64,000 nt of DNA, from assembly GCF_023078275.1 (NCBI RefSeq), contig NC_062976.1, positions 4,712,001-4,776,000 on the forward strand. Direction: 5' to 3'. This document shows positions 10,547-21,520 of the stretch, in pieces. The DNA comes from Leguminivora glycinivorella (lineage: Eukaryota; Arthropoda; Insecta; Lepidoptera; Tortricidae). Position 1 is the first letter of the stretch, and each line of letters starts with the position of its first letter. The notes beneath the pieces were generated by a model. It ran no database searches. It saw nothing but the letters and a program-made list of their open reading frames with translations, and was not told the origin of the DNA. A program made the position numbers and the translations under genes.

Positions 10547-10725
10547 TCCATACTAATATTATAAATGGGAAAGTGTGTGTGTAAGTTTCTTTGTCCGTCT
10601 TTCGCGGCAAAACGGAGCGACGAATTGACGTGAGTTTTTAAGTGGAGATAGTTGAAGGGATGGAGAGTGACATAGGCTACTTTTTGTCCCTTTCTAACGC
10701 GAGCGAAGCCGCGGGAAAAAGCTAG
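10547..10725 (+). mobile_element. Lep1-type Helitron
   Basis: It starts TCCATACTAATATTATAAAT after A and ends GCGGGAAAAAGCTAG before T. 179 bp, collinear with the copy at 50130-50308. Confidence 0.85.
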
Positions 10726-10977
10726 TCTTGTGTAGTGTAGATATAGATAAGTAGGTACTTAAAAGTAATGGTGTCATATTCAGGGGTCATGTAACCAACC
10801 CTTGTATATTTACCAAAGACACCTCTCCCAATCTGGTTGACCTGAGAAAACATTATATAAACGTTTCAAAGATGTATATGCTACAAACCATTCCGTTGAA
10901 ACCATTTCCTTTCGAACCTTTTTACTAGCTCGTGAAATAGCTACGCTTTAGTTTCACACGCTCGCACCTGCCGGCCT

Positions 10978-11600
10978 AGCCAACATGACAATCGTTGAAC
11001 TTAGCGATCGAAACAGTCTCTGTCGCGCCACTACAGGGTACGTAGCTGAATGGCACAAACGCTCACGAAACGAAACGCTCGTAGATTTTTTTTGCACTTG
11101 CGCTTGTCTTGTTGTTCTTTATCAAAAGATAGAATATGTCCAAGATAAACGTATTGTTTAACCATCTCCAGATTTTCGGCTACAACCGTTATAGTAGGAT
11201 TCGAATCTCCAGTGATGTTCGACATAACCTTGGTCTTGGACATATTCATCTTGAGACCTACCTTTAAAGAAGCATGGAATAGACCTTGGAGCATGCTTTG
11301 GAGATCATCCAGGGACTCGGCAAACAAAACAATATCGTCGGCGAATCTTAAGTGCGACAAGAAGACACCATGGATGTTGATACCGGTTCTGTCCCATTCA
11401 AGCGTTTTTATGACATCTTCCAGTAATGCTGTAAAAAGCTTGGGTGAAATAGTGTCTCCTTGTCGCACCGTTGTCTTGTTGTCCGTCACCTATGGACGCC
11501 TGCAACTCAAGATATCTATCTCTATCGCTCTTGCGTATTGGCGCGACAGAGACTACCTTTCGCGGCGTTTCGTTTTCGTTTCGCGTCGCAGAAATGCCAT
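10978..11600. mobile_element. MITE interrupted by an RTE fragment
   Basis: The left part (GTCTCTGTCGCGCC, GGGTACGTAGCTGAATGGCA, CAAACGCTCACGAAACG) is complementary to the right part (GCTCTTGCGTATTGGCGCGA, CGTTTCGTTTTCGTTTCGCG, ATGCCATTCGGCTACG). Relatives are at 40020-40150 and 52717-52968. The RTE fragment at 11086-11488 sits between the halves. Confidence 0.6.
11086..11488 (-). mobile_element. RTE-clade LINE reverse-transcriptase fragment
   Basis: The minus strand is open and encodes VRQGDTISPKLFTALLEDVI, then LSHLRFADDIVLFAESLDDL (the FADD box holds the two catalytic aspartates) and MNMSKTKVMSN, then YVYLGHILSF. This is the palm-to-thumb part of an RTE-type RT, which adds DNA at target-primed nicks. 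N-terminal endonuclease and fingers are missing, and the frame runs out into flanking MITE sequence near 11085. A 21-bp scrap of LINE 3' UTR (CTATGGACGCCTGCAACTCA) lies at its right edge. Fragment, presumed dead. Confidence 0.75.
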
Positions 11601-11818
11601 TCGGCTACGACACCTAAGTCCACTGTCATAGAAATAGGATCATAGGCAACATGCTGTCCTTTTTCTTCACGTTGAAGGAAAAGGGAGGCATACAGACCTA
11701 TGATCATATAATCATATGATAGTATACTTTCGTCTGTAGAGCGATTGGGAGAGATACGACACGCACTGCCATCTCTCTACGCAGGCTTACAACTTTTGAA
11801 CCTCAGTTGTGACAATCA

Positions 11819-11939
11819 GGGGGCCGATTTTTGAGTCTCACTGGCACTAAAATACCGGTTGAAAACGGTGAATTGCCTACTATTTTCAGTGACAATTTTC
11901 TGAATTCGAACGCCGTGAGACTCAAAAATCGGCCCCCTG
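11819..11939. mobile_element. Short MITE, GGGGGCCGATTTTTGAG ends
   Basis: CAGGGGGCCGATTTTTGAGT plus CTCAC at the left is exactly inverted at the right. 121 bp, non-coding. No clear target duplication. Confidence 0.8.
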
Positions 11940-12104
11940 GCCCATATTCTTCAATTAGTAGGTATGTGTTAAAATTGTCAATTAGAATTCGCGCCATCTA
12001 GCCGAGAACCAACCAAAGGTGTCGTAGCACCATTTAAAACGACCGTACGGCGTACATTTTTCTTGATGGTTCCGAGGTACGTTTTTTTTTATACTTTATC
12101 AGTC

Positions 12105-12320
12105 TATGCATACAATCGCCTGTATCCCATAAAGGGGTAGCCAGAACACATATAACTACTCAAGTTTCAGTGTCACTCTTGACAAATAGGGATTGAAAGA
12201 CTTGGAAAACAATGAAACTGTGACAATACATTGCAGTGACAAGTTTCACAGGTTGCCAGTCTCTCGCCTACGCCACAATATAAACCATATCCCGCCGTCG
12301 ACTTCTACCGACACCCACCT
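12105..12320 (-). mobile_element. Family A 3' segment, decayed
   Basis: It contains TCGCCTGTATCCCATAAAGG, GCCAGAACACAT, TGACAATACATTGCAGTGAC and CTCTCGCCTACGCCACAATA. It lacks the long tail and has internal changes. Confidence 0.65.
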
Positions 12321-12333
12321 GGTAGGCAATTAT

Positions 12334-12430
12334 GGTCGCGCGATAAGTGATAAAATAGCAGGCCGTCCCTATCGCACTATTTGTAAGTGCGATAGGGACG
12401 GCCTGATATTTTATCGTCTATCGAGCGACC
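12334..12430. repeat. Hairpin element with 45-bp arms and 7-bp loop
   Basis: Arms 12334-12378 and 12386-12430 pair with only a few mismatches; the inner part (CAGGCCGTCCCTATCGCACT) is perfect. The loop is ATTTGTA. Confidence 0.9.
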
Positions 12431-12761
12431 ATGCTTCCCGTGCAGGTTCCAGGTTTATCTACACGGAGTTATATACCTTATATCTTTGTGTACGACGCGT
12501 AAGCCATTGTGTCGTTGGCTAGGCATTGTTACGTCGGACCTCTAGGATTTCACTCGTGGAACCGTCTAGAAAAATGTATAGGTATTTCTTAGCGCATACT
12601 GACTTTATATTTTCTCGTTCACAGGTAACTGCATCGCATCCTGATTGATATCGCGCCTGATTTGCACAGTAAGCGTAATTAACTGGACTATATGGCTTTC
12701 TAGACCGAAGGACCTTTTTGACTATGTAATAAGGACGTTACCAATGTTACCATCTGATTTT

Positions 12762-12870
12762 TAGGGTTCCGTACCAAAAAGGTACAAAAGGAACCCTTAT
12801 GACGCCGCTCTGTCCATCTGTCTGTCGGTCTGTCTGTCACATTACTAAATATCTCGAGAACTACTTATTT
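12762..12870 (+). mobile_element. TAGGGTTCCGTA repeat fragment
   Basis: It starts TAGGGTTCCGTA, as the element at 45561-46072 does, and has a GTCTGTCTGTC run. It is truncated at the right. Confidence 0.4.
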
Positions 12871-13433
12871 TTTTATAACACATACACAAAAAGGGGTTAA
12901 TGTCTAAATACAATATAAACAGAGATCCAAGATCTCCTGCGTGCGTTTTAGAAAACTATTTGCTTAAATAATATTTTTGCCATAATGATTAACCTTTATT
13001 GAATGTTAAAATGGAATCATTTTACATCGTTGAATATACGACCTTGATTTTGACATAAGTCTCGTCTCTCACTATGTTTAGGACTTAAGTACTTCCCTAC
13101 ACTCTCAATTGAAATATTTCAAATAGGTCATTAGGACAGAGGTCTCTCGTGACACGAATTTATATGTGTCCTTTAAGTAGCGTTAAAAAAACATATATTC
13201 GGATCCACATTCGTAGGTTTGTCATATTACAAAATATTCATCCACCTAAGGTTTCATAAGAATTCTTAAAAAATGTCCATTAAAAAGGACTTTTTTCTCA
13301 CCCCTTTTTGATACAGAAAAGCCGCAGTATTCCAGGATTTCCAGCGATCCGTTTCACTGAACGCATAATGCGATTAATTTGTCTCCCGGCAATTAGAGTT
13401 TTTGCTCCTCGTCAGTAATCGAATGATGGGTGC
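12871..13433. other. No gene seen
   Basis: AT-rich DNA without repeat or exon that I can support. Confidence 0.4.
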
Positions 13434-13441
13434 ATTGAGAC

Positions 13442-14290
13442 TAGTGATGCCGCGACTATTAGGTATTCGGCCTATTCAGACATTTTCTCCGATTATTCCG
13501 CATTAGGCCGAATTTTGCCTGTTATTCGGCATTCTTGCCGAAAACTCGCTATTCGGCCGAATATAGACCACTATTCGAATATACGTACCACCTAACTAAA
13601 AGGAAAATCGTAACAGAAGATATCGTGGACCACTATATCGTGTACGATTTAGAAAGTCTTCCAGTGGACATAGCACACTTGCGCTAGGTGTGATAAAGCT
13701 TATCGCGTCAGTGCATCTCTAAAGCACTTACAAATAGTGCGAAAAAGACGGACTGAAGTGATAGGCTTTATCACGCCAACATTCTTCCCACTTGGAAAAT
13801 TGTGAAAATTATATCGTCATGGGTTCAATATGATTTACGTTGACTTAGTACTAGGTACATTTATAGTTCTGAGTGTCATATGCAAAAAAAAAATCTTAGC
13901 AATAGTTGTATTTTGTTAGCCATGGCATTTCTTAACCCGTGGAGCGTACTATAGACAGTATAGACACACGGTGTCCACAACTAATATGTAATTTAGGGGG
14001 GGAGGGCTCTCCACGGGTAACAAAAATGTACCTAACTTAATATATTCGAATATCATAGAATAGAAAAGAATAGAATAGAATAGAATAAACGTTTATTCGT
14101 GAACACAGGTAAGACAAAATACACATAATAACAACAAGACAGAAAGGAATGAAGTGCCACGAAATGGCCTCATCTCAGCGTGTTGCTGGTGACATCCAGC
14201 GCTGATCTTCCGATGAGACCATCAAGTGACATCATGCCAACATATTCACTCGCCGAATATCCGGTATTCGGCCAAAATCCATCATCCCTA
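13442..14290. mobile_element. Non-autonomous hAT-like element
   Basis: The ends are TAGTGATG and CATCCCTA (TAGGGATG inverted). Subterminal TATTCGGCC and CCGAATA motifs are repeated at both sides. The flanking 8-mers ATTGAGAC (13434-13441) and ATTGTATC (14291-14298) match at 6 of 8 positions, which fits an aged 8-bp hAT duplication. No transposase frame. A LINE tail is nested at 14058-14240. Confidence 0.6.
14058..14240 (-). mobile_element. LINE 3' end with (TTCTA)n tail
   Basis: On the minus strand: AAGATCAGCGCTGGATGTCA, GATGAGGCCATTTCGTGGCA, GAATAAACGTTTATTC (polyadenylation signal), then repeated TTCTA. Related tails lie at 19949-20010 and 23503-23620. Confidence 0.7.
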
Positions 14291-14650
14291 ATTGTATCGC
14301 TACGTGGGCATCCGAGGTGCAATGAAATTAACTTGGCACCGCGTTTATGCTTTTTTTTTAGTTTTTATCGACATTGGATGTTGATTTATAAGCTCTGACG
14401 TGACACTAATTTGTCCTCTATATGGACAATGTACTTTATATGGTCTTATTTTATTACTTATGTAGCTGGAATTTGTCTGTATATTTATTTATTTTGTAAT
14501 GCTCATTGTTAAGGCCATTGTTGTTTTTATAAAATGAGGGGTTTATTAGGTTAGTCAATCTTTATATCAATAGTTACCTTTTAATTCTCCATTTTTCTTA
14601 AAAAAAATTTTGGATAGTTAGGTTCTTATGATATTTGAGATACTTCAGTT

Positions 14651-14745
14651 AAAGCTATCTAGCAGATAAAAAAATAACACTTTCTCTTTTCTTCACCTGC
14701 AAGAAGAAAGAGAGCGTGTTATTTTTTATCTGACAGATAGCTTTG
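14651..14745. repeat. Long hairpin, ~44-bp arms
   Basis: AAAGCTATCTAGCAGATAAA and the following AAATAACAC/CTCTTT tract pair with AGAGCGTGTTATTTTTTATC and TGACAGATAGCTTT. Probably a minimal foldback MITE. Confidence 0.8.
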
Positions 14746-14875
14746 ACTGCAGGTCCTTAATCAGGTGGGTTTGACACTTTTAAAGCGTTCGCTAAATGTT
14801 TTTGTGTGAGAAGTTCCATAGAACTCTTTGCTGCATGAATTTGATGAATCTGTTAACTGTGATTGATGCAACTGG

Positions 14876-14905
14876 CCCCTAACCTAACCTAACCTAACGA
14901 AACCT
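14876..14905. repeat. Short interstitial telomere-like (CCTAA)n run
   Basis: CCCTAACCTAACCTAACCTA is followed by two degenerate units. CCTAA is the complement of the insect telomere unit TTAGG. Confidence 0.6.
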
Positions 14906-15548
14906 AACAAAATTAAGCAAATTATTCCACTAAACATCGAAACTTCAATAGATATTTGACAGATCTAGGAAATTATATGTAATGCATTCATCGTTTACAT
15001 ATTGCGAATATGAAGTTCGATCCGAGTTCAAAGCGAAATTCAGGTTTGCATAATGAATCTAAAATTAGTATTTGCCTCAGAATAATTTGAATTACAGTTT
15101 CCGTTCCACTATCATAATAATATGGAGTAAGTACTTAGTGAATAATGTTGGACAGTTTGGACACAAATAGTTATAGATTGATAATATGATAATTGAATGA
15201 CACGTGACGTGAGTATTTTAATGTATTGTTTTTTTGTATGTGTTATTTGTGTGTTTTTAATGTATGTATTAATGTATTCTTTATTTATTCTTTAAAATTT
15301 GTTATCTCGTAACAAAATATCAAAATGCCATTCACTATGATGACAATTGTCAAAGCTAACCTAATGCCCTAACTAAATAGCTTCCAAACTAAATGCGCGA
15401 TTTCGTGAACGATATAGTTACATGCATAATTATTATGATTTAGGTACACTGTGTTTTTTTTGAACCAGAAAGCTTGTTTATCGGATAAATAAAACAATTA
15501 TCACACATTGTCTGTATAGCCCGTCCTTTTCTAAGATAAAGACAAGTA
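14906..15548. other. AT-rich stretch, nothing recognised
   Basis: No domain-bearing frame. The frames at 15440-15696 overlap the inverted repeat that follows. Confidence 0.4.
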
Positions 15549-16398
15549 TATAGTATGAATTTTTTGAAACGAACGTTTCTAAACAAAGGTATTGTTCCTT
15601 TTGTGTTGAGCGGGAGCTTCTGTATTTGCACGCGCTAAGACAACAAGAAGCGACTGTATCCTGATAATTGTAAGGTTCAAATCTGTACAGCAGCAAATTT
15701 GAGATAGATTATTTTGGAAATGTGAAGCGATAGACCACACCGCTATAGGTGCGAAAATACAGCGCTTCTAATACTTTGATACTTGGTGGTGGTGCTGTAA
15801 ATAATGAAACACGTATATTATCACTGTTATTTTTTATTAATGATTTTGTTAACAATCAACAATTGTATATAGCAATATATAAATAGTAATTACATAAATA
15901 TTAGGTACAAGTCTTGATATATAAAATAACATAAATAACTAAACAAACCGTAAACCGTATTTATAACAAAACATAACAATGGCGGTCAGATTGAAAAACC
16001 TTATCAGTGTTTATTGTCACTTTGCGATGACACCTTAAGGTGCCAGGTGCTTATCAACCTTTTAATCTGGCAGTTTCGCTGTTTAAACGTGTTATTTTTA
16101 TTATACAGACTGACATATTACCGATGATTATTATAACTATATGTACTATACTTACACCATCAAGTATCAAAGTATTAGAAGCGCTGTATTTTCGCACCTA
16201 TAGCGGTGTGGTCTATCGCTTCGCATTTCCAAAATAATCTATCTCAAATTTGCTGCTGTACAGATTTGAACCTTACAATTATTAGGATACAGTTGCTTCT
16301 TGTTGTCTTAGCGCGTGCAAATACAGAAGCTCCCGCTCAACACAAAAGGAACAATACCTTTGTTTAGAAACGTTCGTTTCAAAAAATTCATACTATAC
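15549..16398. mobile_element. Foldback element with ~242-bp near-identical arms
   Basis: Arm 15549-15790 and arm 16155-16398 are reverse complements with only a handful of differences, for example GCGACTGTATCCTGATAATT against GCAACTGTATCCTAATAATT. The spacer is about 364 bp and AT-rich. No transposase is seen and I cannot define a flanking duplication. It is a foldback transposon or a recent local inverted duplication. Confidence 0.75.
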
Positions 16399-17509
16399 CT
16401 TACCTAAAAAATGTATGGCAAACTAATAAGTAACCTTGCTATATTTTACCCTCAAATTTTATAACCAATATTTGTGAACACCGCCATTGTGCATGCGTCT
16501 TAACTTCCCAGAATCATTTCTCGGGCCCTTTGTGCATGGGTTCCAAACATTTTTATATATTTTATTTTCGTACCTCCCAGTTTAACATTGTTGACTTTTT
16601 TCCGCCGACATTGTCCACGTTTCTTTTTGTGAGATTGAATTTCGAAGAGTTTTCTGGGAATTTTTTCGGCGCTAACGAGCATTGGCGGTCGATTGTGTTT
16701 TGTTTCATAACGATATTTTTAATGGTTGTTTTGTTGTAAAGTTATCTAAACACACTTTGATGCTCATTATTAAGGGTCATCTGATATTTATATTTATTTA
16801 AGCGTGTAGACGTAGGTAACTGATTCAGTTGAGTTCCGTTTTTAAAATTAAATGGCTTCAGTCCATTGGGACTATTTCGCCAGTGTCAAGGTGATAAGAG
16901 CTAATTATTAATAATTTTTGTACGGTAAATAGGACAGTGTACGGTGAGTTAGCACTTGTAAATTGATAGCTAGATTTTACAAGAGCACGTGGACTACCGG
17001 CCGTTGACGACAAAAACGCGTTTCGAGATTAATTCTTCATCAGCTTCTCACTACAACATTAGTTTACTGCATAATAAGCTATCGATATTACACTTTAAAC
17101 AATATTAACGAGTAAAAGAAAAATAAATTATTCACGACACGAAGCCGCTAAGATGGCGTTCGCACCGGAAGTCAGGTAACTGATTGTACAAAAGCGACAG
17201 AATGAAGTGACATTTTCACTCAATATTAGCACATATTACCTATGGGACCAGTGAAGGCCGAGCGGTAAGAGTGTGAGAATTTCAACCAAAGGTTTGAATC
17301 CCGGCTCGTACCTATCTGTTTTTCGGAAGTTATGTACTTAGCTGATATTTGCATCATGAGGAAACCGGGATAATCCAAATAAGGGCTAAAACACACACTG
17401 TATTTACATGCTTCAATCAGGTTAGGCAAAACCTATAAACTAAGAATAATGTCCGGTGACATTGATGAAATCTTCTGAAAATGATTTATTGCAAATTCGT
17501 CTCCAAAAG
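16399..17509. other. No gene seen
   Basis: The frames at 16500-16739 and 17226-17429 have no recognised domain. A tRNA-like scrap (GTGAAGGCCGAGCGGTAAGA and GGTTTGAATCCCGGC) at 17252-17306 may be a worn SINE head. Confidence 0.4.
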
Positions 17510-17524
17510 TAAGTCAGACTAAAC

Positions 17525-17854
17525 AACTAGGGAATGAATCAAATTGTTTTATTGAATATTTTTTGATTTGTTCTTTTTTTCCAAGTAGTGACACTACTAT
17601 ATAAATTATAAATTGAAATAGATATCATACACGAAAGAAAAAACGACAGGGCCCAATGGTGGCCGAGCCGGGAATCGAACCCGGGTCTTCAGCTTACGCG
17701 GCTAACGTCTTACGCTGACTAGACGATGAGCGGGCGGGTGATCTAGTGGTGAAGACGTTAGCCGCGTAAGCTGAAGACCCGGGTTCGATTCCCGGCTCGG
17801 CCACCAGTGGGCCTTGTCGTTTTTTCTTTCGTCTATGATATCTATTTCAATTTA
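17525..17854. mobile_element. Head-to-head SINE dimer with 15-bp target duplication
   Basis: The left part (17525 to about 17735) is a full SINE in minus orientation: tail, body and tRNA head. The right part (about 17736-17854) is the head plus body start in plus orientation. The heads carry GTTAGCCGCGTAAGCTGAAG and the B box GGGTTCGATTCCCGG. TAAGTCAGACTAAAC flanks both sides (17510-17524 and 17855-17869), so the dimer went in as one event. Confidence 0.85.
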
Positions 17855-18137
17855 TAAGTCAGACTAAACTTTACTGTTGGCCGCTAATCGAATCCTCACC
17901 GCGGCGTGTAAAAACTAGAATGCCGTAACCCGTCGTTTCCGTGTATTTTTTATGCTTCATAACTCTTTCGCGGTAAAGCGCTTAAACTGATTTTTTGGTT
18001 TTGTTTATTGCCTTTTTTGCATGTATTGTGTAACTACGGGTTTTCACTGGATTCTCACTATTTTAGCACTCCAATTCTTGTAATAGTACTATTAAAAATA
18101 CCTAGATGTTCCAAGAAATAGGTACAGAGATATAATT

Positions 18138-18275
18138 TTTTTATACCACGTCGGTGGCAAACAGGTATATGGCCCGCCTGATGGAAAGCGGTCACCGTAA
18201 CCTATGGACGCCCGCAACTCAAGGGGTGTCACGTGCGCGTTGCCGACCCATTAGAAACTTGTACACTATAATTGA
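18138..18275 (-). mobile_element. LINE 3' UTR fragment (family B)
   Basis: Minus-strand end of the family whose coding tail is seen at 31112-31441: CACGTGACACCCCTTGAGTT, CATAGGTTACGGTGACCGCT, CACCGACGTGGTATAAAAAA. Confidence 0.7.
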
Positions 18276-19948
18276 GCTGCAAACTTGCAAAGACTCTTTG
18301 TAAATGGAGTTAACTTATACTTATATGACCAATGTTTTTTCGGGAACACAACGCGTCTTATTGTATACTTAGTACATAGGTTTGGTTTAAAAGTAGTGTG
18401 TACATATTTTTTGGAACTTGACTACACGCTTTTCTATCTACCTGTTTTCCTAGCAGCATGAAATTCATTTCCTGCCGTTTTATTTTAGTAACTTGTAGTA
18501 ATTGTCAGATTCTAAATTTAGCATTAGGTAAAGCGTTTTACACGATGACAAGTAAAATTTCCAACAATTCTTCATTTCGATAGCATGATTTGATTAAAAT
18601 CCACCCTTTTCGCCCGTTTCACCCTACTTAATGTTACTTCTATTATGCCACCTTGTATTTTTAACTTTGGAAATTCGCCGCGGCTTCCGACATTGAGAGG
18701 TTTCCTCAGGGACCCTTTTTGGGGCCACATTATTCCTATAGAATAAATTTGGTCTACAGTTTCGGTTTGATTAGGGCTAATTTGTGTTTTTCGCGTCATC
18801 ATTAGGGGTGAACCAAGTTTTGTAGTTGTACTTTTGTGAGTAATATATTTAATTCCTTAACAATAATAGATATACAAAAAATTACTTAGTGAAAATATTG
18901 GAAATACCTATGTATGAATCCTTATTATGGGTTAGGAAGTAAAGAGCTTAAACTTTTCATTTGTGTAAGCATAACCCTTTAAGGGATCTCTTCCAGCTAA
19001 CCTTAAAATAATAAGTTTACCTACGCTAAGTTTCATTTCAAATTCTACTCAGCAGTATCTAGATAGGTACTACGTAATTTAATCGTGTACAATTATAAAT
19101 TCAATTTAGTTTTTCTTTCGTAGTTATGACGAAAATCATGAAATTTAAAATCAGTGTCTCGTTTAAAATGTCGTTATTTCCCCAAATATGACATTTATAT
19201 AGGTAATGGAAAGTAACGCCATTTTAACACGTTTAGCCAAAGTAAAATTGATTATAATCCCCTGAGCCCAACTTTGGTGTACTTTGAAAGAGATTTTTAC
19301 TCAAGTAGCTTTCACGGATGTTGACTTTGGATTTAAGATCAACTTTTCTCAGGTTTTTAATCAATCTTTATCTCGTTTTTAAAATTCAGGTCGAAGATCA
19401 AGTTTGTTAAGTGCCTTCAGGAAAAATTGTCTTACCTGAGTTTGTATAATTTCTGACAATTCTGGCACCTTTATTCCTTGTATAGTTTTAACTTGCGCAT
19501 TTTGAAGACCCTGGTTCTCCGTTTTTAAACACAATTTGTGCTGCGCTTTAAAAATTAAGAGATATGTCACGAAATAATAATCGAGACATTATCATCGTGA
19601 ATGCTTTATGCGTACATTCTTTCGCTTGTTGGGCTGAAGATAATTTGGTTTGCTGAAGGTATTTTTATAAATTAATATTATGATAATTTCACACAGATGA
19701 AGTCGCAGACAAAATCGAATAATCATATGAAAATAACGACGACTTAAATTCGACAAAAGCGAAAACTAAGTGATTTCCAATAGTTGGTCTCCCAAAATCC
19801 TATTGTATTCGCAATGAATGCCTACGGCTTAACATCCAGTTTGGTGCATTTGTTCTGCCAGTTCAGAGCTCGCAGGGGATTTATAGCATGTTTTGATGAC
19901 AGACTCGTGATATTTAGGATTTTCACAGACACAGACGACCTTTCGCAG
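18276..19948. other. Long AT-rich stretch without gene or clear repeat
   Basis: Frames at 18572-18802 and 19379-19570 have no recognisable domain or splice context. I see nothing I can support. Confidence 0.45.
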
Positions 19949-20010
19949 ATAGAATAGAATAGAATAAACATTTATTCGTGAACACAGGCAAGACCAGCGC
20001 TGATCAGATA
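19949..20010 (-). mobile_element. LINE 3' tail fragment
   Basis: AGAATAGAATAGAATAAACA plus TTTATTCGTGAACACAGGCA matches the LINE tail at 14058-14240 in reverse orientation. Confidence 0.65.
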
Positions 20011-20225
20011 AAAGAAATGTTTCGTCATTTGTAGCTCATTTTAAATTTTATTATATTGCGGTTTTTAATCAGTCAGGTTAATTGATACTGATTGGAAACG
20101 TGCCTGAAGCAGTGGCGCTGATTGCCACATGTAATCTTACCTCAAATATGAATGCTATCGGCAGCCGTTGATCAAAACTGATTTGACTTTATAATATTTA
20201 ACAAGCCTACAAAACTCCTTTTGTA

Positions 20226-20271
20226 AGGTGAACAGCTAGTGCTGGTCTCCACCAGCACTAGTTGTTCACCT
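20226..20271. repeat. 21-bp-arm hairpin with 4-bp loop
   Basis: Arms AGGTGAACAGCTAGTGCTGG (with T) and ACCAGCACTAGTTGTTCACC (with T) differ at one position; the loop is CTCC. Confidence 0.9.
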
Positions 20272-20825
20272 AGCGAATATGAGGCATTTTTCGTCCACAA
20301 TAAAACTAAACGGAAAGTTTGCGCCGTTTCAACCAGCCCTTACAAAAACTATGTATGTATTCTAATCATACTCAATAAAGTTTTACGATATGCTTTAAAA
20401 ATTTCACGATGTGGCGTTATTTTCGAGAGGCCGCGAACACATGTTTTTAGACTTTTTAGCCCATAAAAGATCATCTTCTCGATAGTCATAAAGTCGCTCA
20501 ATTTTCAAAACTCATAAACGAGTAAAGAGTGAGTTCCACTGGTCCCTAACCCTCCAAAATCCCATTGTTTGTGGCGACGCACTAAACCGTGGCGCGGTGT
20601 GGTAATGATTTTTCTTTAATATCATAATTATTGTTCCTTAAATGGAAATGTTTGGAAGTGGTCCAAGTGAATAAAGAAAGCGGTGTACAGGATCTTATTA
20701 TATTGTCATGAATGACACGTGAACGAAGACGCGTGCCTTGATTAATATTGTCATAACCCTGGTTAGATTTGTCACCCTTTGTATAATTATCGATTTGTAA
20801 ATCGGTAAGAAAAAACTCGTTTTGT
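20272..20825. other. No gene seen
   Basis: AT-rich DNA; the frame at 20239-20466 begins inside the hairpin and shows no domain. Confidence 0.4.
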
Positions 20826-21278
20826 AAAATGGAAGATATTTTATTTTCCCCTCACTAGCTCGGAAACACGTGTTTTGTCCTTTAATACCAGCGGGTAAAA
20901 ACGCATTTTATCCACTAGTGGGTAAAGTAATTTGTCCTTGAATAAAGTCAAATTAACTGCTATAAAATTGATAAAAGTATGTGAATCTGGTAATAAAGAT
21001 GATTTACCACCTGTGGAACTACTGGAAGCAGTGATAAACGCATTTTTTGCGCTTTAGTTTCCTCGCTACAGTGAGGGGAAAAGTTTTGTGTTACACTCGG
21101 GTGCAAATGTATTTTACTTCTCGTTTGTTAAAAAACTCGCAAGTTCAGGATTCTATTCTCGAACCACTCGCTTTGCTCGTGGTTCAACTATAGAATCCTT
21201 TCACTTGCTCGTTTTTCAATTCCACACTCGGCGTTAAAATACAACTTTGCCCCCTTGTATAACAAATAACTATTGTAG
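20826..21278 (+). repeat. Interspersed repeat ending CCCCCTTGTATAACAAATAA
   Basis: It has ATCCACTAGTGGGTAAAGTA, CACTCGGGTGCAAATGTATT, GGATTCTATTCTCGAACCAC and a CCCCCTTGTATAACAAATAA end. A relative at 29755-30160 ends CCCCCTTGTAAAACAAATAA, and a minus fragment lies at 37605-37790. Class unknown; no coding capacity. Confidence 0.55.
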
Positions 21279-21299
21279 GTAAGGAGTATGTATAGTAGT

Positions 21300-21520
21300 T
21301 TAGACCACCCGCCCGCCCGTCTAGCGGTGAAGACGTTAGCCGCGTAAGCTGAAGACCCGGGTTCGATTCCCGGCTCGGCCACCAGTGGGCCTTGTCGTTT
21401 TTTCTTTCGTGTATGATATCTATTTCAATTTATAATTTATATATAGTAGTGTGACTACTTGAAAAAAGAACAAATCAAAAAATATTCAACAAAATAATTT
21501 GATTTGTTCCCTAGTCGTAG
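21300..21520 (+). mobile_element. tRNA-headed SINE
   Basis: The head CGTCTAGCGGTGAAGACGTT, GTAAGCTGAAGACCCGGGTT and CGATTCCCGGCTCGGCCACC is followed by the shared body CTTGTCGTTTTTTCTTTCGT and the 3' part AAGAACAAATCAAAAAATAT. Closest relative is the dimer at 17525-17854. The tail runs into TAG-rich repeats near 21520. Confidence 0.85.

Noticed and set aside
11212..11645. Plus-strand frames of 139 and 61 codons
   Set aside because: They are antisense to the RTE reverse-transcriptase fragment.
12193..12522. 109-codon plus frame
   Set aside because: It runs through a family A repeat and a hairpin element, so no gene is supported.
12601..12670. Apparent exon between TTCTCGTTCACAG and a GTAAGCG donor
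   Set aside because: All three frames contain stops between the two sites.
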